Shown in pieces: positions 1 to 13,213 of a stretch of DNA of 64,000 nucleotides (within the stretch, counting starts at the first letter, position 1; each line of letters begins with the position of its first letter). The notes beneath the pieces are model-generated. The model had not been told where the DNA came from. It saw nothing but the letters and a program-made list of their open reading frames with translations, and made no database searches. A program made the position numbers and the translations under genes. The DNA is taken from NCBI GenBank assembly GCA_019321725.1, contig CM033115.1:13836673-13900672 (forward strand), in the 5' to 3' direction. The stretch is from Paulownia fortunei. Taxonomy: Eukaryota; Streptophyta; Magnoliopsida; Lamiales; Paulowniaceae.

Positions 1-507
1 TTGCCGAAAAGGGAGGTAACTGTAATTTTCAAATAGTAGGGAGTTTTCATGTAGTTAGACCTAATCAATCTTAATATACTTCCAACTTTTGCCTGTTTTC
101 CCCCATTGTGTAAAAATTCCTCCATGTGGCTCTTCTGTGGCTTGGGGAAGGTTGTTGGGGATAGTAAGTGTCAGTTGCAATAGTTTCAAGTTGCCTGTTA
201 TCACTTGAAATACACTAGAGTTTGAAATTTGTCTGTCCTTTATTGCAAGCTTTCTAAAGGTTTGCTCGTTCTGATTTCTTACAGACTGCTCATAGTTTAA
301 TTGTTTTTACAAGTGTTCATACTCCATTTCCGGAAGTTGAGGGGGAATTACATTTTATATTCTATATTTTAAAATTTCTTTCTCCTCCAATCATGCTCAT
401 CTTGACTACTGCTTTCGCCTTGTTCCATCTATTTATACCAACCATACAGAAGCAGCTCCATGCTATTATTTCATTAATCTGGTGCTGAAATTTGGTGTGA
501 TTATCAG
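1..507 (+). other. Intron upstream of the first visible transporter exon
   Basis: AT-rich sequence ending in a standard acceptor (TTATCAG) at 507, directly before the exon at 508. I see no exon here. In the Arabidopsis homologue, as I recall it, the preceding exon encodes a stretch ending just before a conserved Trp-Trp-Arg motif, and nothing like that is present. The earlier exons, including the transit peptide and first transmembrane segments, must lie left of the window. Confidence 0.7.
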
Positions 508-3500
508 GTGGAGGATAATGTTGTACATAGCTAGTATACCTGGGATTGTTCTTGCCCTTGGCATGCAGTTTGCAGTTGACAGCCCTCGCTGGCTATGTAA
601 AGTATGTTATAATTTCTTTCTTGGCGTAGATTTAAAAATCTCTCTCTTCTTATGTTCATTATTTTTGTATTTCTTGAGGAACTCTGTAGGCAGGGAGAAT
701 TAATGAGGCTAAAGATGTCATAAGTAACCTATGGGGGCCGTCCCAAGTCGATAAAGCTATTGAAGAATTCCAGTCTGTCATTAGAAATGATGGTGCTGAT
801 TTAGATAGCAGTTGGCTGGAACTCTTGGAGGAGCCTCACTCTAGAGGTGATATCAAGGTGTATTTTTCATTTCTTGTTTGACATGTTGTGATTCAGTAGT
901 TTAAATATACTGCTTCTTTTACTTATAATGTAGTACTTCTTCCCAAACAAATCAGCTGGAGTTCTTTGAGTGGTTAACAAGTACTTCAGCTGACTACTTG
1001 GAAACTCTGGTTCTTGTCCTTAGATTCCATACTCCTGGTTCAGAATGGGGCTGTTTCACCCAATATTTCTAGCATTTACTTAACAATGCTTTTCTGATGT
1101 GACTAAAATAATCAAGTGTTACAGAAACCAGTGTATTTTTTGATCTTATGTTCTACTATTTCAGTATTTGTATATTAGAAGGTTAAAAATAACAAATTTT
1201 ACAAAGCAGCATGGGGAATAATGTATGGGAGAGGAAAGTCACACTATTGTGGAATAGAATAGTGAGTCCAGCATATTGAAAGTTAGAAGGTTCAAAACAG
1301 ACCAAGCAACTTAATGTTGATATTCCCAACAGACTGATGGATACTTGGAAAAAGTTTAGAAAAGAGTATCAGGACTGTCTTTCCTTGATCAGTTTTCTGT
1401 TGAAGGAAAAATGTCCATCTCCATAATCATTTTGAATTGTTTTCTTCCCTTAACAAGTTATCATATTTATATAACAACAGCTGTCAAGTGTAGCTTGCAT
1501 GTGTGCATGATAACTTGGCTAACTAATTAGCTGAGTTGGGGTTGACATCAGCTTCCTTACTTAGAAACCCTCTTTTTTTTTTTTATCTGATATCAATATC
1601 TATGCTTGTATGATGTCCTGGTATAGGGGCATAGTTCCTTGAATTGACTTGTATGGTAGGTATTGTAAGATGTTTGCAATTATAGGTACAACAAAATTGT
1701 GGCATAACGACCGCTAATCACTTTTTGATTTTTTGGTTGGCCTTCTTATATTATCTTTAGCATCTCGCTTATAGGCTAAAGTATTGGGTATGATTTTTGG
1801 TTGTGGCTGCAGTTGCATTCATTGGAGGTGCCCTTTTTATACTACAGCAGTTTGCTGGTATAAATGGAGTTCTCTATTTTTCATCCTTGACTTTCCGAGA
1901 TGTTGAAATCACAAGTAGTGCTTTAGCAAGCTTATATGTTGGACTTACCAACTTTGCAGGTCTTGAAACTATCTAACGTATTACATTTGCACATTATATA
2001 TTCATACACTTGTACAGGCCACATTTTCTAATGTCCGCTAATTTTCAGGTGCACTCTGTGCATCATACTTAATGGACAAGCAAGGGAGACAAGTTCTTCT
2101 GATTGGAAGTTACCTGGGAATGGTGAGTAAAATCCACTCAAGATGTGAAAACTAGTCAAATAACATACTTATGTGTATTATCTGGTGTATACAAATAGGA
2201 CAACATGTTGATGTTTCTGTCTTGAAATTGGATGTTTGACACACTGATTATTTTCAAAACTTGGTAGTCATTTTGAAATTATAGCTTATTAATGACAATG
2301 TTATGTCCCCTGAAATTTGTTGTTTGATGCGCTATCTGTTTTCACATACTTGACAGTTATTATATCATCGTCTAGTGTATGAATAACACTTACCTATCTG
2401 TTTTTTGCAGGCTGTATCTATGTTTGTGATAGCCAGTGCCATCAGCTTTCCTATTGACACAGAGATCAGCAGCAACTTATCAATATTGGGCACTATCATG
2501 TATGTCTAGTAGCATCATGTGATAATTAATGACCGTATATTGCTATTTGGTTATCCTACTATTGTATGCACTTATTCCTTCCCTACTTTTTCATGCATTC
2601 CATCTTTTAATTTCATGTGTCATTTCTTGCTGTGGTTGGATTCTTTTTATACATCTATGTAACTACAGAAAAAGAAAACACAAAAAATGTGTGCCTGATA
2701 ATCTTCCATTATCATATTTGCTGGTAGGTATTGTACATTGGTTCTTAACTGTATTGGTAATTTCTTGATAATTACTTGTCTAAAGTTAAGATATATTTAA
2801 TAAAGGGAGTGATATTATTTAGCATTTGCATATGCAGCTCCACAAATTTTTAGTGGCAATTATTTGTTGGTTGAAACCAATGTACTTAATCTATTTTCTT
2901 CAAAATGTTATGTTGCCTCATGTGATGAGCTTCCAACTTCAGTACCATGATGACTTCATGATGCACTAGACTTGAATGTAAGTTAATGCATACTTTTGCA
3001 ACCTAGAACTTGTGCCCTCTGAAAAGTCACTTGGTTGCGAACGCATTTTATTTAATTCTGGTCATTGTTTATAGGTACATATTTACCTTTGCTATAGGAG
3101 CTGGGCCAGTTACTGGGCTTATTATACCAGAGCTTAGCAGCAGCAGGACACGAGGGAAAATCATGGGCTTCAGTTTCTCAGTTCACTGGGTATGTACCGC
3201 AAGCCCGACGGGATCCAAATTAAGAAATAGAATTTCAGCCATTACCTCAAGTTTCTCCACATCAGTAAAAAGGATTTGATGAATGAAGTGGAAACTATAT
3301 GTTGTAGACCATTGTGGTTCATTTTTTTCTGCTGTTTTCCTTTTTCAAGGAGTTAGGGGGGGTAGAATTGGGTTTGTTCTATGTGAGAAGGTGGAAATCA
3401 GACCCTGCTATTTGAAATTTCTGATAAAGCTTCTCTTCCCCTCAAGATCTTAAAATTTAGCAAAAAAACAAAAGATTATTTCCCAAAATACGTTTTTCTT

Positions 3501-4073
3501 TTGTCTCTTGTCTTCTAACAAAAGAAAACCAATCCTTTTTTTTGGGATAAAATTGAATAACATGAAAAATGCCAAAACATAACTTCGTAGATAGTGAATT
3601 TCTCCCTCGGCTATGTAAGTAAATGCATTAGCTTTCTGTTTTCATTTAGAATTTATCAAAAAAAGAGGAAAAGGATTTTCTTTGGAAGCCAAGATCTAAA
3701 CAAAAGCTTTAAACATGGTAACATTCAATGCACTATGGTGTTCATGAACGTTTTAGATGTAATGTTTGAATGAAATAATAGTATGACATGATAAAATCAT
3801 AGAATTCTTAAACACAAAAACAGTGTTGCATTTGGCTCTTATGTTTAAGTATGCTCTTTGTGGTGAATTTAGGTGTTCAACTTCTTGGTGGGACTGTTTT
3901 TCCTTGAATTCGTGGAGAAATTTGGTGTTGCTCCAGTTTATACGGGCTTTGGTGGCATTTCACTGTTAGCAGCTGCATTTGCTTACTATTTTATAGTTGA
4001 AACTAAAGGGCGGTCTCTTGAAGAAATTGAGATGTCACTGAAGGCCAATTATCAAGGCAGGAATAAGTCATAA
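508..4073 (+). CDS. Probable plastidic glucose transporter 1 (MFS sugar porter), 3' part
   Basis: Major facilitator sugar/H+ symporter of the plastidic glucose transporter group, expected in the inner plastid envelope exporting glucose from starch breakdown. Seven exons join in frame: 508-601, 690-846, 1813-1959, 2049-2122, 2411-2499, 3075-3189, 3873-4073 (stop TAA), giving about 291 C-terminal residues of a family usually near 525. All introns are GT-AG (e.g. GTGATA at 847, GTATGT at 2500 and 3190). Visible family motifs are DSPRWLCK after TM6, QQFAGIN in TM7, DKQGR in the TM8-9 loop, PELSSSRTRGK after TM10, and VETKGRSLEE near the C terminus. From memory it is much closer to Arabidopsis At1g05030 than to pGlcT (At5g16150) or SGB1. 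The gene looks intact; its 5' half is cut by the window edge. Confidence 0.94.
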
Positions 4074-4770
4074 CATTGTGATCTTTGGGTTAATGAAATT
4101 ATCCCATGGTGAAGGTGGTCATCTGTTCAACCTTGCTTATGCTATCGCAGCTATAAGACGTGAGTTTCTCCATGGTTCTGCCTCGTCAATTCTAGTACTA
4201 TGTCATCCTATAATGATTCTGTCGTATTCCTTCCTGTTGTTTGATGAATGTTCACATGTACAGCAGTTCTCTTGAGCATTAGAATTGTGCTTAGAGGATA
4301 CCTTTTTATGATTGTAAAACTTTGAAGCCTATTTTTCATTATCTCTGGAGTGGTTCTACTTTCCTTTATTGAGAGAATGACATTTACACTACAAGGATAT
4401 ATGATTACTTTTGTGATACCTTAATTGTTGTGATGATGCCATAGACAAATTATTATAGGTTCTTGATTCATGCCTTGGTGAGTAAAAAAGGGTAATTTCA
4501 ATGTCTGTTTAACTTCATCGGCACGTCGTGTGCATTTTCAAAAGCCACTAATAAAGCTTGCTAGCCCTACGTAGACCTTGGTTAGACTTGATTGGCTCCT
4601 GAAGTACAGACTCTACTTTATCGGGTGGTCTCACCCTGTTTAATCGCCATCTTTATCATCCGACCAGCTGACTGACTTCTAAGATTTAGAACATGCAAGG
4701 AAAATTTGGCTGACTGAAAATTTGCTTGACGTGGTATCCAGTTGCAAAATTGGTAGAAGGTTTGCAGAGT
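4074..4770. other. 3' UTR and downstream spacer of the transporter gene
   Basis: The first few hundred bases after the stop are presumably 3' UTR; no unambiguous poly(A) site can be chosen by eye. Nothing else recognisable to 4770. Two overlapping short open frames on the minus strand (to 4936) have no recognisable domain. Confidence 0.5.
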
Positions 4771-4838
4771 GGAGATACATAGTATAGTCGATAATGTTAA
4801 GGGGCTGAAGGGTGTGGCGAGGAGATACATAGTATAGT
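4771..4838. repeat. 18-bp direct repeat with 32-bp spacer
   Basis: GGAGATACATAGTATAGT occurs at 4771-4788 and again at 4821-4838. The spacer plus the start of the second copy make up the 39-bp block that recurs at 7447, so the block is flanked by local slippage-type repeats. Confidence 0.85.
4790..4828 (+). repeat. 39-bp block, copy 1 (identical copy at 7447-7485)
   Basis: A sequence beginning GATAATGTTAAGGGGCTG and ending GAGGAGATAC is found base-for-base at 4790-4828 and 7447-7485 in the same orientation. It is GC-richer than its surroundings. It may be an unusual target duplication, filler DNA from break repair, or a remnant of a local duplication. Confidence 0.9.
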
Positions 4839-5510
4839 TGTCGCGCTCGAACTCCGGGATCATGACAATCGCCGCAAGCTTTTGAAAACATTCCAAAAGT
4901 TTGCAAGGCTAATCCACCAATCTCAATATAATTCAATATTTATATTTTTGGTATAAAGCATCTATACTTCTAAATCATGTTAAAAATTATAATTTAAATA
5001 AATCATCCACCAAATAAATCAAGAATTTATTAACAATTTACCTAATTAATTAAAAATAAATTCTGTAAATATTTTCAAATATATGCATAGTTATGTCTAA
5101 AATCAACGACTGAATTTTACGAAAATAATACATCATCAATAGTAAAATATATCATATACAATAATTATAAAATAGAAAGTTTGAACTACTCTAATAGATT
5201 GCTTGTACTCCAAAAGCTATTTCTCAATCTACTAAGTTTCGGTATCTGAAAAATGATAGGAAAAATTATGTGCACGACGTCCCAATAAATAATCCAATAC
5301 TCAACTAGTTGAATCAAGAAAGATAGAAAAGTAATAATACATTTTTAAGCAATGAAAACATTTGATTTATCCCTTAACTCCAAAAGAGAAAAGCCAACAA
5401 TTCACTATTATAAAATAATAAATTAAAAGAAAAATACAGTTAAGAAGATCAACCAATCACCACATAAAATTTACTGTGCAAAACCAAATATATAAGACAA
5501 CCATGCTCAG

Positions 5511-5606
5511 GGACAGGTTTTACCTCTTGTACTGGGTCACTGGTGCAAACTTAACCCCCAGCACTTAGTCACTGATGCAGGCTTAACCTCCTGTACTACG
5601 TCACTG
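5511..5606. repeat. Three tandem copies of a degenerate 32-bp unit
   Basis: Units at 5511-5542, 5543-5574 and 5575-5606 share the pattern GCAGGCTTAACCTC-CTGTACT--GTCACTG with several substitutions each. They are markedly GC-richer than the flanks. Unit length does not suggest a protein repeat, and a stop occurs in the frames examined. Confidence 0.8.
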
Positions 5607-6915
5607 ACCAAATCTTCAAATCCCAACAAATATCAGTTGTCTATTGCCTATTTCGAAATAGTTAATAATGTAAGTTCTCACAAATGGGTTTTAAAAATAC
5701 ATCCACAATACCTACATTTACAAACCACCACGTTCACGAAATCACATTTCAATACATGCTCACTTTTCATATTTAAAATATACAAAATACAAATCATTTT
5801 CACATTTTTTACAATTCAGTATATATATAAACTTGTTTGATTCAAATTGTAAAAAGTTATACACACAAATCAAAAGTACTACATATACGAGTTTATGTAA
5901 AACCAGAAGAATGAACGGTCACTTACCTCAAATTTAATAGTTGATATCTGAAACTCTCAAATTCCTTGTACACAAAAAAAATTAATTTAGGATAGTAAAT
6001 AAAATTTAATTAGTACAAAAATTAAACTTTTTAACTTAAATTGATTTCTACTAACCTAAAACATTTTCAACTTACCAACTAATATATTGAATTGTACCTA
6101 TAACTACTTATCTCCAAATATAACTATTAATAAATCATATTATCCAAAGTACACTCTAATTGATTCATTAATATCCCATTAAGGTTTCCTACATTCCCAA
6201 TAAAAATAAAGACACGAAATCTAGCAAGTCACAAACTAAAATCTGAATTCTATACATACACTTCTGTATTAATTCTAATATAATAATTTTAAAAGTGATT
6301 TCATATAGATAATTAGTGTTGATTTATTATTCCACTGACTTATCCAAATGCAAATCATCTATTAAATATTTAATAAATGAAAATCATATGCACTCTAAAC
6401 AATTTCCCAAATTCTTTTGGTTCTTTTTAAGTTGCTACCTATGATCAACTAATTCCTTTGAAATTCCCCTACATCTGGTACACCTTGTGATCAATTTAAC
6501 TCAAGCATCACTTATAGCAATTTCATACATGAATTTTATTGTAGTTCTAATATATCAAATGTAAAAGATGAAATGATTCCATTATTGTCCTACACTTTAT
6601 TAAATATTCATTAAATATAATATACAAGAATGCATGCTGTAGGAATTCACTTGCCCCGAAATATGAAAATTCTTCTTAAATTGCTAGATGCAAGAGTTAT
6701 ACAAACCATTGCCTATAATGCATTAAAATACTTATAAAATTCCATTCTCCTTAAATCCTACTGTTCCGAAACCAATTTGTTTCTTTCTGAATTGCCATAG
6801 CCATGGACAATTGTTCCCTTTTACAATTAATACTTGCATTTTTTTTTTTCGTTCATACATGCATGTGATGATTTACAATTAAACTCATTTAGAGATAATG
6901 ATAGTATTAGCTTAC

Positions 6916-6968
6916 TGATCTCCGCCCTTGTGGACTTTGATTTGCTTAGCAGCAACCGCCCTCTTCTG
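6916..6968 (-). other. Exon-like open stretch, unidentified
   Basis: On the minus strand 53 bases lie between an AG (6970-6969) and a GTAAGC donor-like hexamer (6915-6910). They read without stop as a basic, lysine-rich peptide starting QKRAVAAKQIK. The stretch is clearly GC-richer than the 2 kb around it. No neighbouring exons could be joined to it and I do not recognise the protein. It may be a stranded exon fragment or chance. Confidence 0.25.
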
Positions 6969-7042
6969 CTTCAATGAAGTAGGTTATACGTTAATAAGAT
7001 TTAAGATAACTATATATATTTATTCGTAAAGCCTCCATATTT

Positions 7043-7053
7043 TATTATTATTA

Positions 7054-7085
<32 letters not shown>
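7043..7085. repeat. (ATT)n microsatellite
   Basis: About 14 ATT units interrupted once by ATC. Confidence 0.95.
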
Positions 7086-7485
7086 TTGGCAATAATACAT
7101 TTTTTTTAAGAGCAGATATATTTTCTTCCTTTGCCCAATTTTTCTTAAGTTAGTATATTTCCTTTTAATTGTTTAACTTTCCCTTTCGGTGAGCAAATTT
7201 TCCTTTTGATAGTGTAGTTTTCCTTTAAATAAATAGATTTACTTTACACACATGTATATAAACTAATTTTATATATTTAACTAACTCTCTCAAATATCAT
7301 ATTATTCCATCTAATTAAATAATTAAAATAATATAATCCACATCTATCTCTTAATTTTATTATTTAATAGACTATACCTATGATAAATATATACTAGTTT
7401 ATTTAATTAATTATTAAAAATAACCTACCCGGATGTTATAATAGTAGATAATGTTAAGGGGCTGAAGGGTGTGGCGAGGAGATAC

Positions 7486-8076
7486 TTAAACAAAACATAC
7501 ATGCATCCTGGTTTAGAGTTGAACTTGGGCATAAACTTGTCGTGGCCAAATAACAGAAATCTTTTTATCCTTTTAAGGCTATCTACAATGCATTAATAGT
7601 CAAAAGACCATTGTGCACCATCCGGTAAAGCATGCAGAGTAGAATCCATATGGAGAATCTAGACATGACTTCATTTCTAGTAGTATATAATTCAATTCCA
7701 AAACTCCGACATAGATCCACAAGTAAATGCTTCAATCAACTTTGCTAGCATAGGTATATGACAATGAAAGTTCAGCTATATGATTTCAAAGTCAAAGCTA
7801 CTGAATGGCTTTCTTAACTTGACCTGAAAAATCCAAATAACCGGACATATAAGAAACAGAAAACTTAACTATGCCAAGCTCGGGTTTGAAGGGGTAAGAT
7901 ATTCAAACGCGGTAAACTAAAAAAACAAAGGCACATTAATCACCAAAGCTCTTAAACTGGTTTTACTACAAATCGGGTCCAAAATTCCATTTAGAACAGT
8001 TTTTCAAAACAAATTTAAAAAAAAATCCAACCAAATATCTTTCAGATTCTACACTCTCATGATGGCAAATTCCAGC
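7486..8076. other. Spacer including the presumed 3' UTR of RPL38
   Basis: Lies downstream of the minus-strand RPL38 stop at 8077, so the last 100-200 bases next to it are probably its 3' UTR. No other coding sequence or repeat was recognised. Confidence 0.5.
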
Positions 8077-9714
<1,638 letters not shown>

Positions 9715-9807
9715 TTTAGTAAATGGGGTTCGGGAGAGCTGATTGTTGTGGAAGAAGAGTGCCAATTTCCAAACCCTTTGACGAGGCTCTTAACAATTTC
9801 TGTGGAG

Positions 9808-9920
9808 CTTTTATACAATACGCCAAAATCCAAATCTAAAACCCTAATGGGCCGCCAGTTTTCTCAAGACCCAAATTGTTTTTCCTGTTGGGTCTTAAAC
9901 TCATTGGGCTGAGTTCATAA
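9808..9920 (-). promoter_or_regulatory. RPL38 core promoter with TATA box, telo-box and site II motifs
   Basis: On the minus strand a TATAAAAG box lies at 9815-9808, about 95 bases before the ATG. Upstream are a telo-box (AAACCCTAA on the plus strand, 9839-9847), an adjacent site II element (TGGGCC, 9848-9853) and a further TGGGCT at about 9905. Telo-box plus site II pairing is the established signature of plant ribosomal-protein and other growth-linked promoters, read by TCP and telo-box binding factors. Placement fits transcription of RPL38; actual use is inferred. Confidence 0.8.
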
Positions 9921-9976
9921 ACTTTTTCTTCTCTTTCCTTTTATATAGAATATATAGGCATCATATAGCAGCAAGG

Positions 9977-10130
9977 CTCCAAAATTCACAATTACTAATA
10001 GATGTTAGGCCTGAATTCTATCAGAGTATAGATTTTTGTTTATTTAATAGTAATTGTTAGTTGATTAAGTATTATTATTAGTTAATTACAGATAGTTATA
10101 TTTCTCCAAAATTCACAATTACTAATAGAT
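9977..10130. repeat. 27-bp direct repeat pair
   Basis: An identical 27-base sequence starting CTCCAAAATTCACAATTAC lies at 9977-10003 and 10104-10130, 127 bp apart. The bases after each copy are also related (TAGGCCTGAATTCTAT and GGGCTCGAATTTTAT), so this is a decayed duplication of at least 45 bp and not a target duplication. Confidence 0.85.
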
Positions 10131-11192
10131 CGTGGGCTCGAATTTTATAAGGCTTTATTCGAATTCATAGATTTGAAGTTAATGAATTAAGGTTTTCAAA
10201 TCTATAATAATAAATTTATTAAATTTGTTTGGATAATTTTTTAATATAATGGATTTCAAATCATTGAACTAATATTTTAAGTTATTTTTTTAATTATTAT
10301 GGTGAATTTCAAATTTATATTATATGAAGTCATTTAAAATTCATCAGCTAAAAGTGTCACATATTCAGGACAGAATGTCTAAGATGTTAAATAATATGAA
10401 TGCATTCATCACTCTACTTAACAGTTTTGGTATACTAAAGGAATTATTTCAAGTTATTTCTTGGGCATAACTCAACATTCACCAGAAACCTGTAATTATT
10501 CTTAATGTTAATAATTTTTTTAATGATTTGCTATTTTTTATAGATCATGCTTAGGAAAAAGTTTCTATTAGAAATTCTGATAAACATAATCCACTAGTAA
10601 TCATTGTCTATTTGTTAGATTTATTTAATTTACTAGGATCCATATACTAGTAGAATCGGATCAGGCAATATAAAATTCGAGTCAATTTATATTCAGATGC
10701 TATAAATCAGATTTAGATCTTAATTTTTTTTCTAGAAAAAAGAAATTAGATTGCAATGAAATCAGATTTAGTACAATGTCAAAGAACTATTTACTTTTTA
10801 TTTATATTTACATAATAAGTTTTGTTTCATGACGAGTTTAATTTTAGTTGAGTGTTATGTATTTAGAAAAAAATATCTAAAAATGAAATATAACAAAACA
10901 AATACAGTAAATTATTATTTTTTTTCTCCATAAAAATATAAGTAGAAGAGTAAATTAATTATGCAAGGTCAATTTTACGAGTTACATAGCAATCATGTAT
11001 CAGTTCCAATCCTTGTTATCAATTATAACAACATAAAATGTCATTTTTATTGGTAAGAAAAATAGCAGTGTGTGTCCATTTAAAGAATGGTCGTAAAAAT
11101 CAAAGCAAGCCACCTGTAAATCACCATCCACAAAACACAGTCATTATTTTGTTGTATATAAAAATATGGATATGGAAAATTCTGAGATAGCA

Positions 11193-11332
11193 ATAAATTT
11201 TGAAGTGTATAGGCTAGACGCTTCCTTAAAAATGTTATATTTAAAGAATTAATTCCTTTCACATAAATTTTAAAGTGTATAGGCTAGACGTTTCCTTAAA
11301 AATATTATATTTAAAGTGTTAATTCTTTTCAC
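11193..11332. repeat. 70-bp tandem duplication
   Basis: Two adjacent 70-base units starting ATAAATTTT, sharing AGTGTATAGGCTAGACG and TTCCTTAAAAAT, with only scattered differences. Confidence 0.9.
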
Positions 11333-11725
11333 TATGATATAATTCTAAAGTTACATTTCTTAGAATATATTAGAGAAGAAATCACCAAATTTTGAAAATA
11401 GAAAAATACTCAGGAAATGAAAGGATAAAGAAAGAATATTGGAAAGTTCTCCAAATTCGTAAGTTTTTGTTGAAGGATTTGGAAGGTATTTACAGACTTT
11501 TAAAACCAATTACTCTGCGCCAAAAACGTCTTTTGTGGAAAAGATACCCCGCAATCCCCTTAACTTTTTTTTTTTAATTTTATTTCTTGCTTGTACATAT
11601 AATATTTGAAGCATAAGCTTTTTTTTTTTTTAATTTTCCTATAATAAGAGGAACTTCAATTTTTACTTGGTAAAACTCACCAAATTTTCTCATATTTATA
11701 CCTCATTAAAAACACTTTTCAACGT

Positions 11726-11812
11726 GGAATCTATTATATGTAAATATTCTATTATATACAACAGTTCACTGTGGGAATCTATTATATATAAATCCTCTAT
11801 TATATACAACAG
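11726..11812. repeat. 48-bp tandem duplication
   Basis: GGAATCTATTATAT starts both units (11726 and 11774); both end in CTATTATATACAACAG. Confidence 0.9.
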
Positions 11813-12500
11813 ATATATCACGATCATTAAGAAATTCATTAAAACAAATTGAAATGCCCTCTAGTGAGAATAATAGAAAATAATTATATTCAACATGTTA
11901 AACAGGAAATTTGTAAAAACAAATATAGTGGTGAATTTTGATATCATTTTTAATTATAACAGTTCGCAGCCATTTCAAAATCTATTTTCGGATATGCCCA
12001 CAAATCAATATCAATATTTGTTTCCATTAACTATGACCATTTCGTTGGATGGTGGGTAGATGAAATTGTCTCATTGCTGGTATTATCTGCAAAAATGAAG
12101 GTTATTATTAATGAATGGGATCATCAATACAAAACTTATATGGGAATGTAATAACAAACATCTTACCAGTATATCATCCCAAACTTGATGAAAGATAGGG
12201 GAAAAAATGTATTTATATATTTTAGAGTAATCAATTTAACAACATAATAAATCAATTAATTAATTCACAATTCCTTATGTATCAATCAATTGATACATAG
12301 AAAACTAACGATTTTTTGATAAAGCATAGAAAACTAATAAGCAACTTGATGCACTGTGGCTTGAAAGCCTCCAAGAGGTAGAAACCCATCAGATTCTTAC
12401 CAAATTCATTATGAACAAAAAAATTATTTCCAATTTATAATTAATAAGATATGTGATATTCCACGTTGTTTGTGGAAGGAAAATTGAAATAAATTATATA

Positions 12501-12594
12501 TGAGTATAATGAGCTCTTCTAATAACTTAAATTAATTATTTATGTAAAACGAGAACGAGTGTTAAATAGTAGTTAGTGGAGCTCATTATACTCA
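12501..12594. repeat. Perfect 16-bp inverted repeat
   Basis: TGAGTATAATGAGCTC at 12501-12516 is exactly complementary to 12579-12594, with a 62-bp centre that adds weaker pairing next to the arms. Could be a very short MITE or a transcript hairpin. No clear target duplication seen. Confidence 0.85.
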
Positions 12595-12659
12595 ATTGTC
12601 ACTTACAGACCCCATTCTATGGGCCAGTTCTAAAGTTCTAAAATTATAGAAAATCAATA

Positions 12660-13213
12660 TGTTAGTTATGCCTTGAATTGTTTGCCATTCCTTAATGCAT
12701 AAATCTGTCTGCATGGGAATTGCTTTGTCGCTTGCCTTACAAATTAGTTATATGGAAACAAATTAGCCACGTAAAGATGTGATGAGCTCCTGCCAATGTT
12801 TGTTAACAATGAAGAATGAATTGCTTGGTTGAAATTGCTTGAGCAGTGCATGGCGGTGGTTTCTTCTATAAATATAGAGGTCCAATTCATTTGAAGAGCA
12901 TAGAGTGAGAAAATGTGACCATCAAGGCACTTGAGAGAGGGAGTGAGGGAGTCACTCGTATAGAGTAAATGCAGACACCATGTGAGAGAGTATTTTGTGA
13001 TAAATAAATTGTGAGGGGTGTGAAAAACACTCGTGGGTTTATTCTCTTGAGGTAGGGATAGAGAAAGTGTTCTTAGTAGTTTTTTAGAGTGGTTGTACAA
13101 TAAATTTCTTTTATTGAGTTTGGATAATAAATTCATCTTATACCAACAAAATTCTCTCATAATAAAAATTGAAAACTCTCATGAATATAGACAGACTTAC
13201 CTAATCACATTAT
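12660..13213 (+). repeat. 5' LTR of the outer Copia, left part
   Basis: Matches 19204 to about 19722 over its length, including TGGAAACAAATTAGCC, the AATGAAGAATGAATT block and GAAAACTCTCATGAAT. Broken at 13213 by the nested element. A 138-aa open frame on the minus strand lies wholly inside this LTR and is not a gene. Confidence 0.88.

Larger units (their letters stand above)
4829..7446. other. AT-rich segment bounded by 39-bp direct repeats
   Basis: About 2.6 kb of very AT-rich sequence without a supportable gene. It contains a three-copy 32-bp repeat (5511-5606), a GC-richer exon-like stretch on the minus strand (6916-6968) and an ATT microsatellite. No LTRs, terminal inverted repeats or transposase homology were recognised at its ends. 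Confidence 0.5.
9921..12500. other. AT-rich spacer with short repeats
   Basis: No gene recognised. It holds a 27-bp direct repeat (9977, 10104), a 70-bp tandem duplication (11193) and a 48-bp tandem duplication (11726), listed separately. Confidence 0.6.

Noticed and set aside
4618..4936. Two overlapping minus-strand open frames, one with a CGDCH motif
   Set aside because: The motif alone recalls the PPR DYW ending, but the surrounding residues do not fit, and the frame crosses the 18-bp slippage repeat.
4829..7446. LTR retrotransposon or Helitron between the 39-bp repeats
   Set aside because: No TG/CA ends, primer site, polypurine tract or CTRR hairpin end was found.
12744..13160. 138-residue minus-strand open frame
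   Set aside because: It lies entirely inside the 5' LTR of a Copia element; the matching part of the 3' LTR does not keep the frame open.
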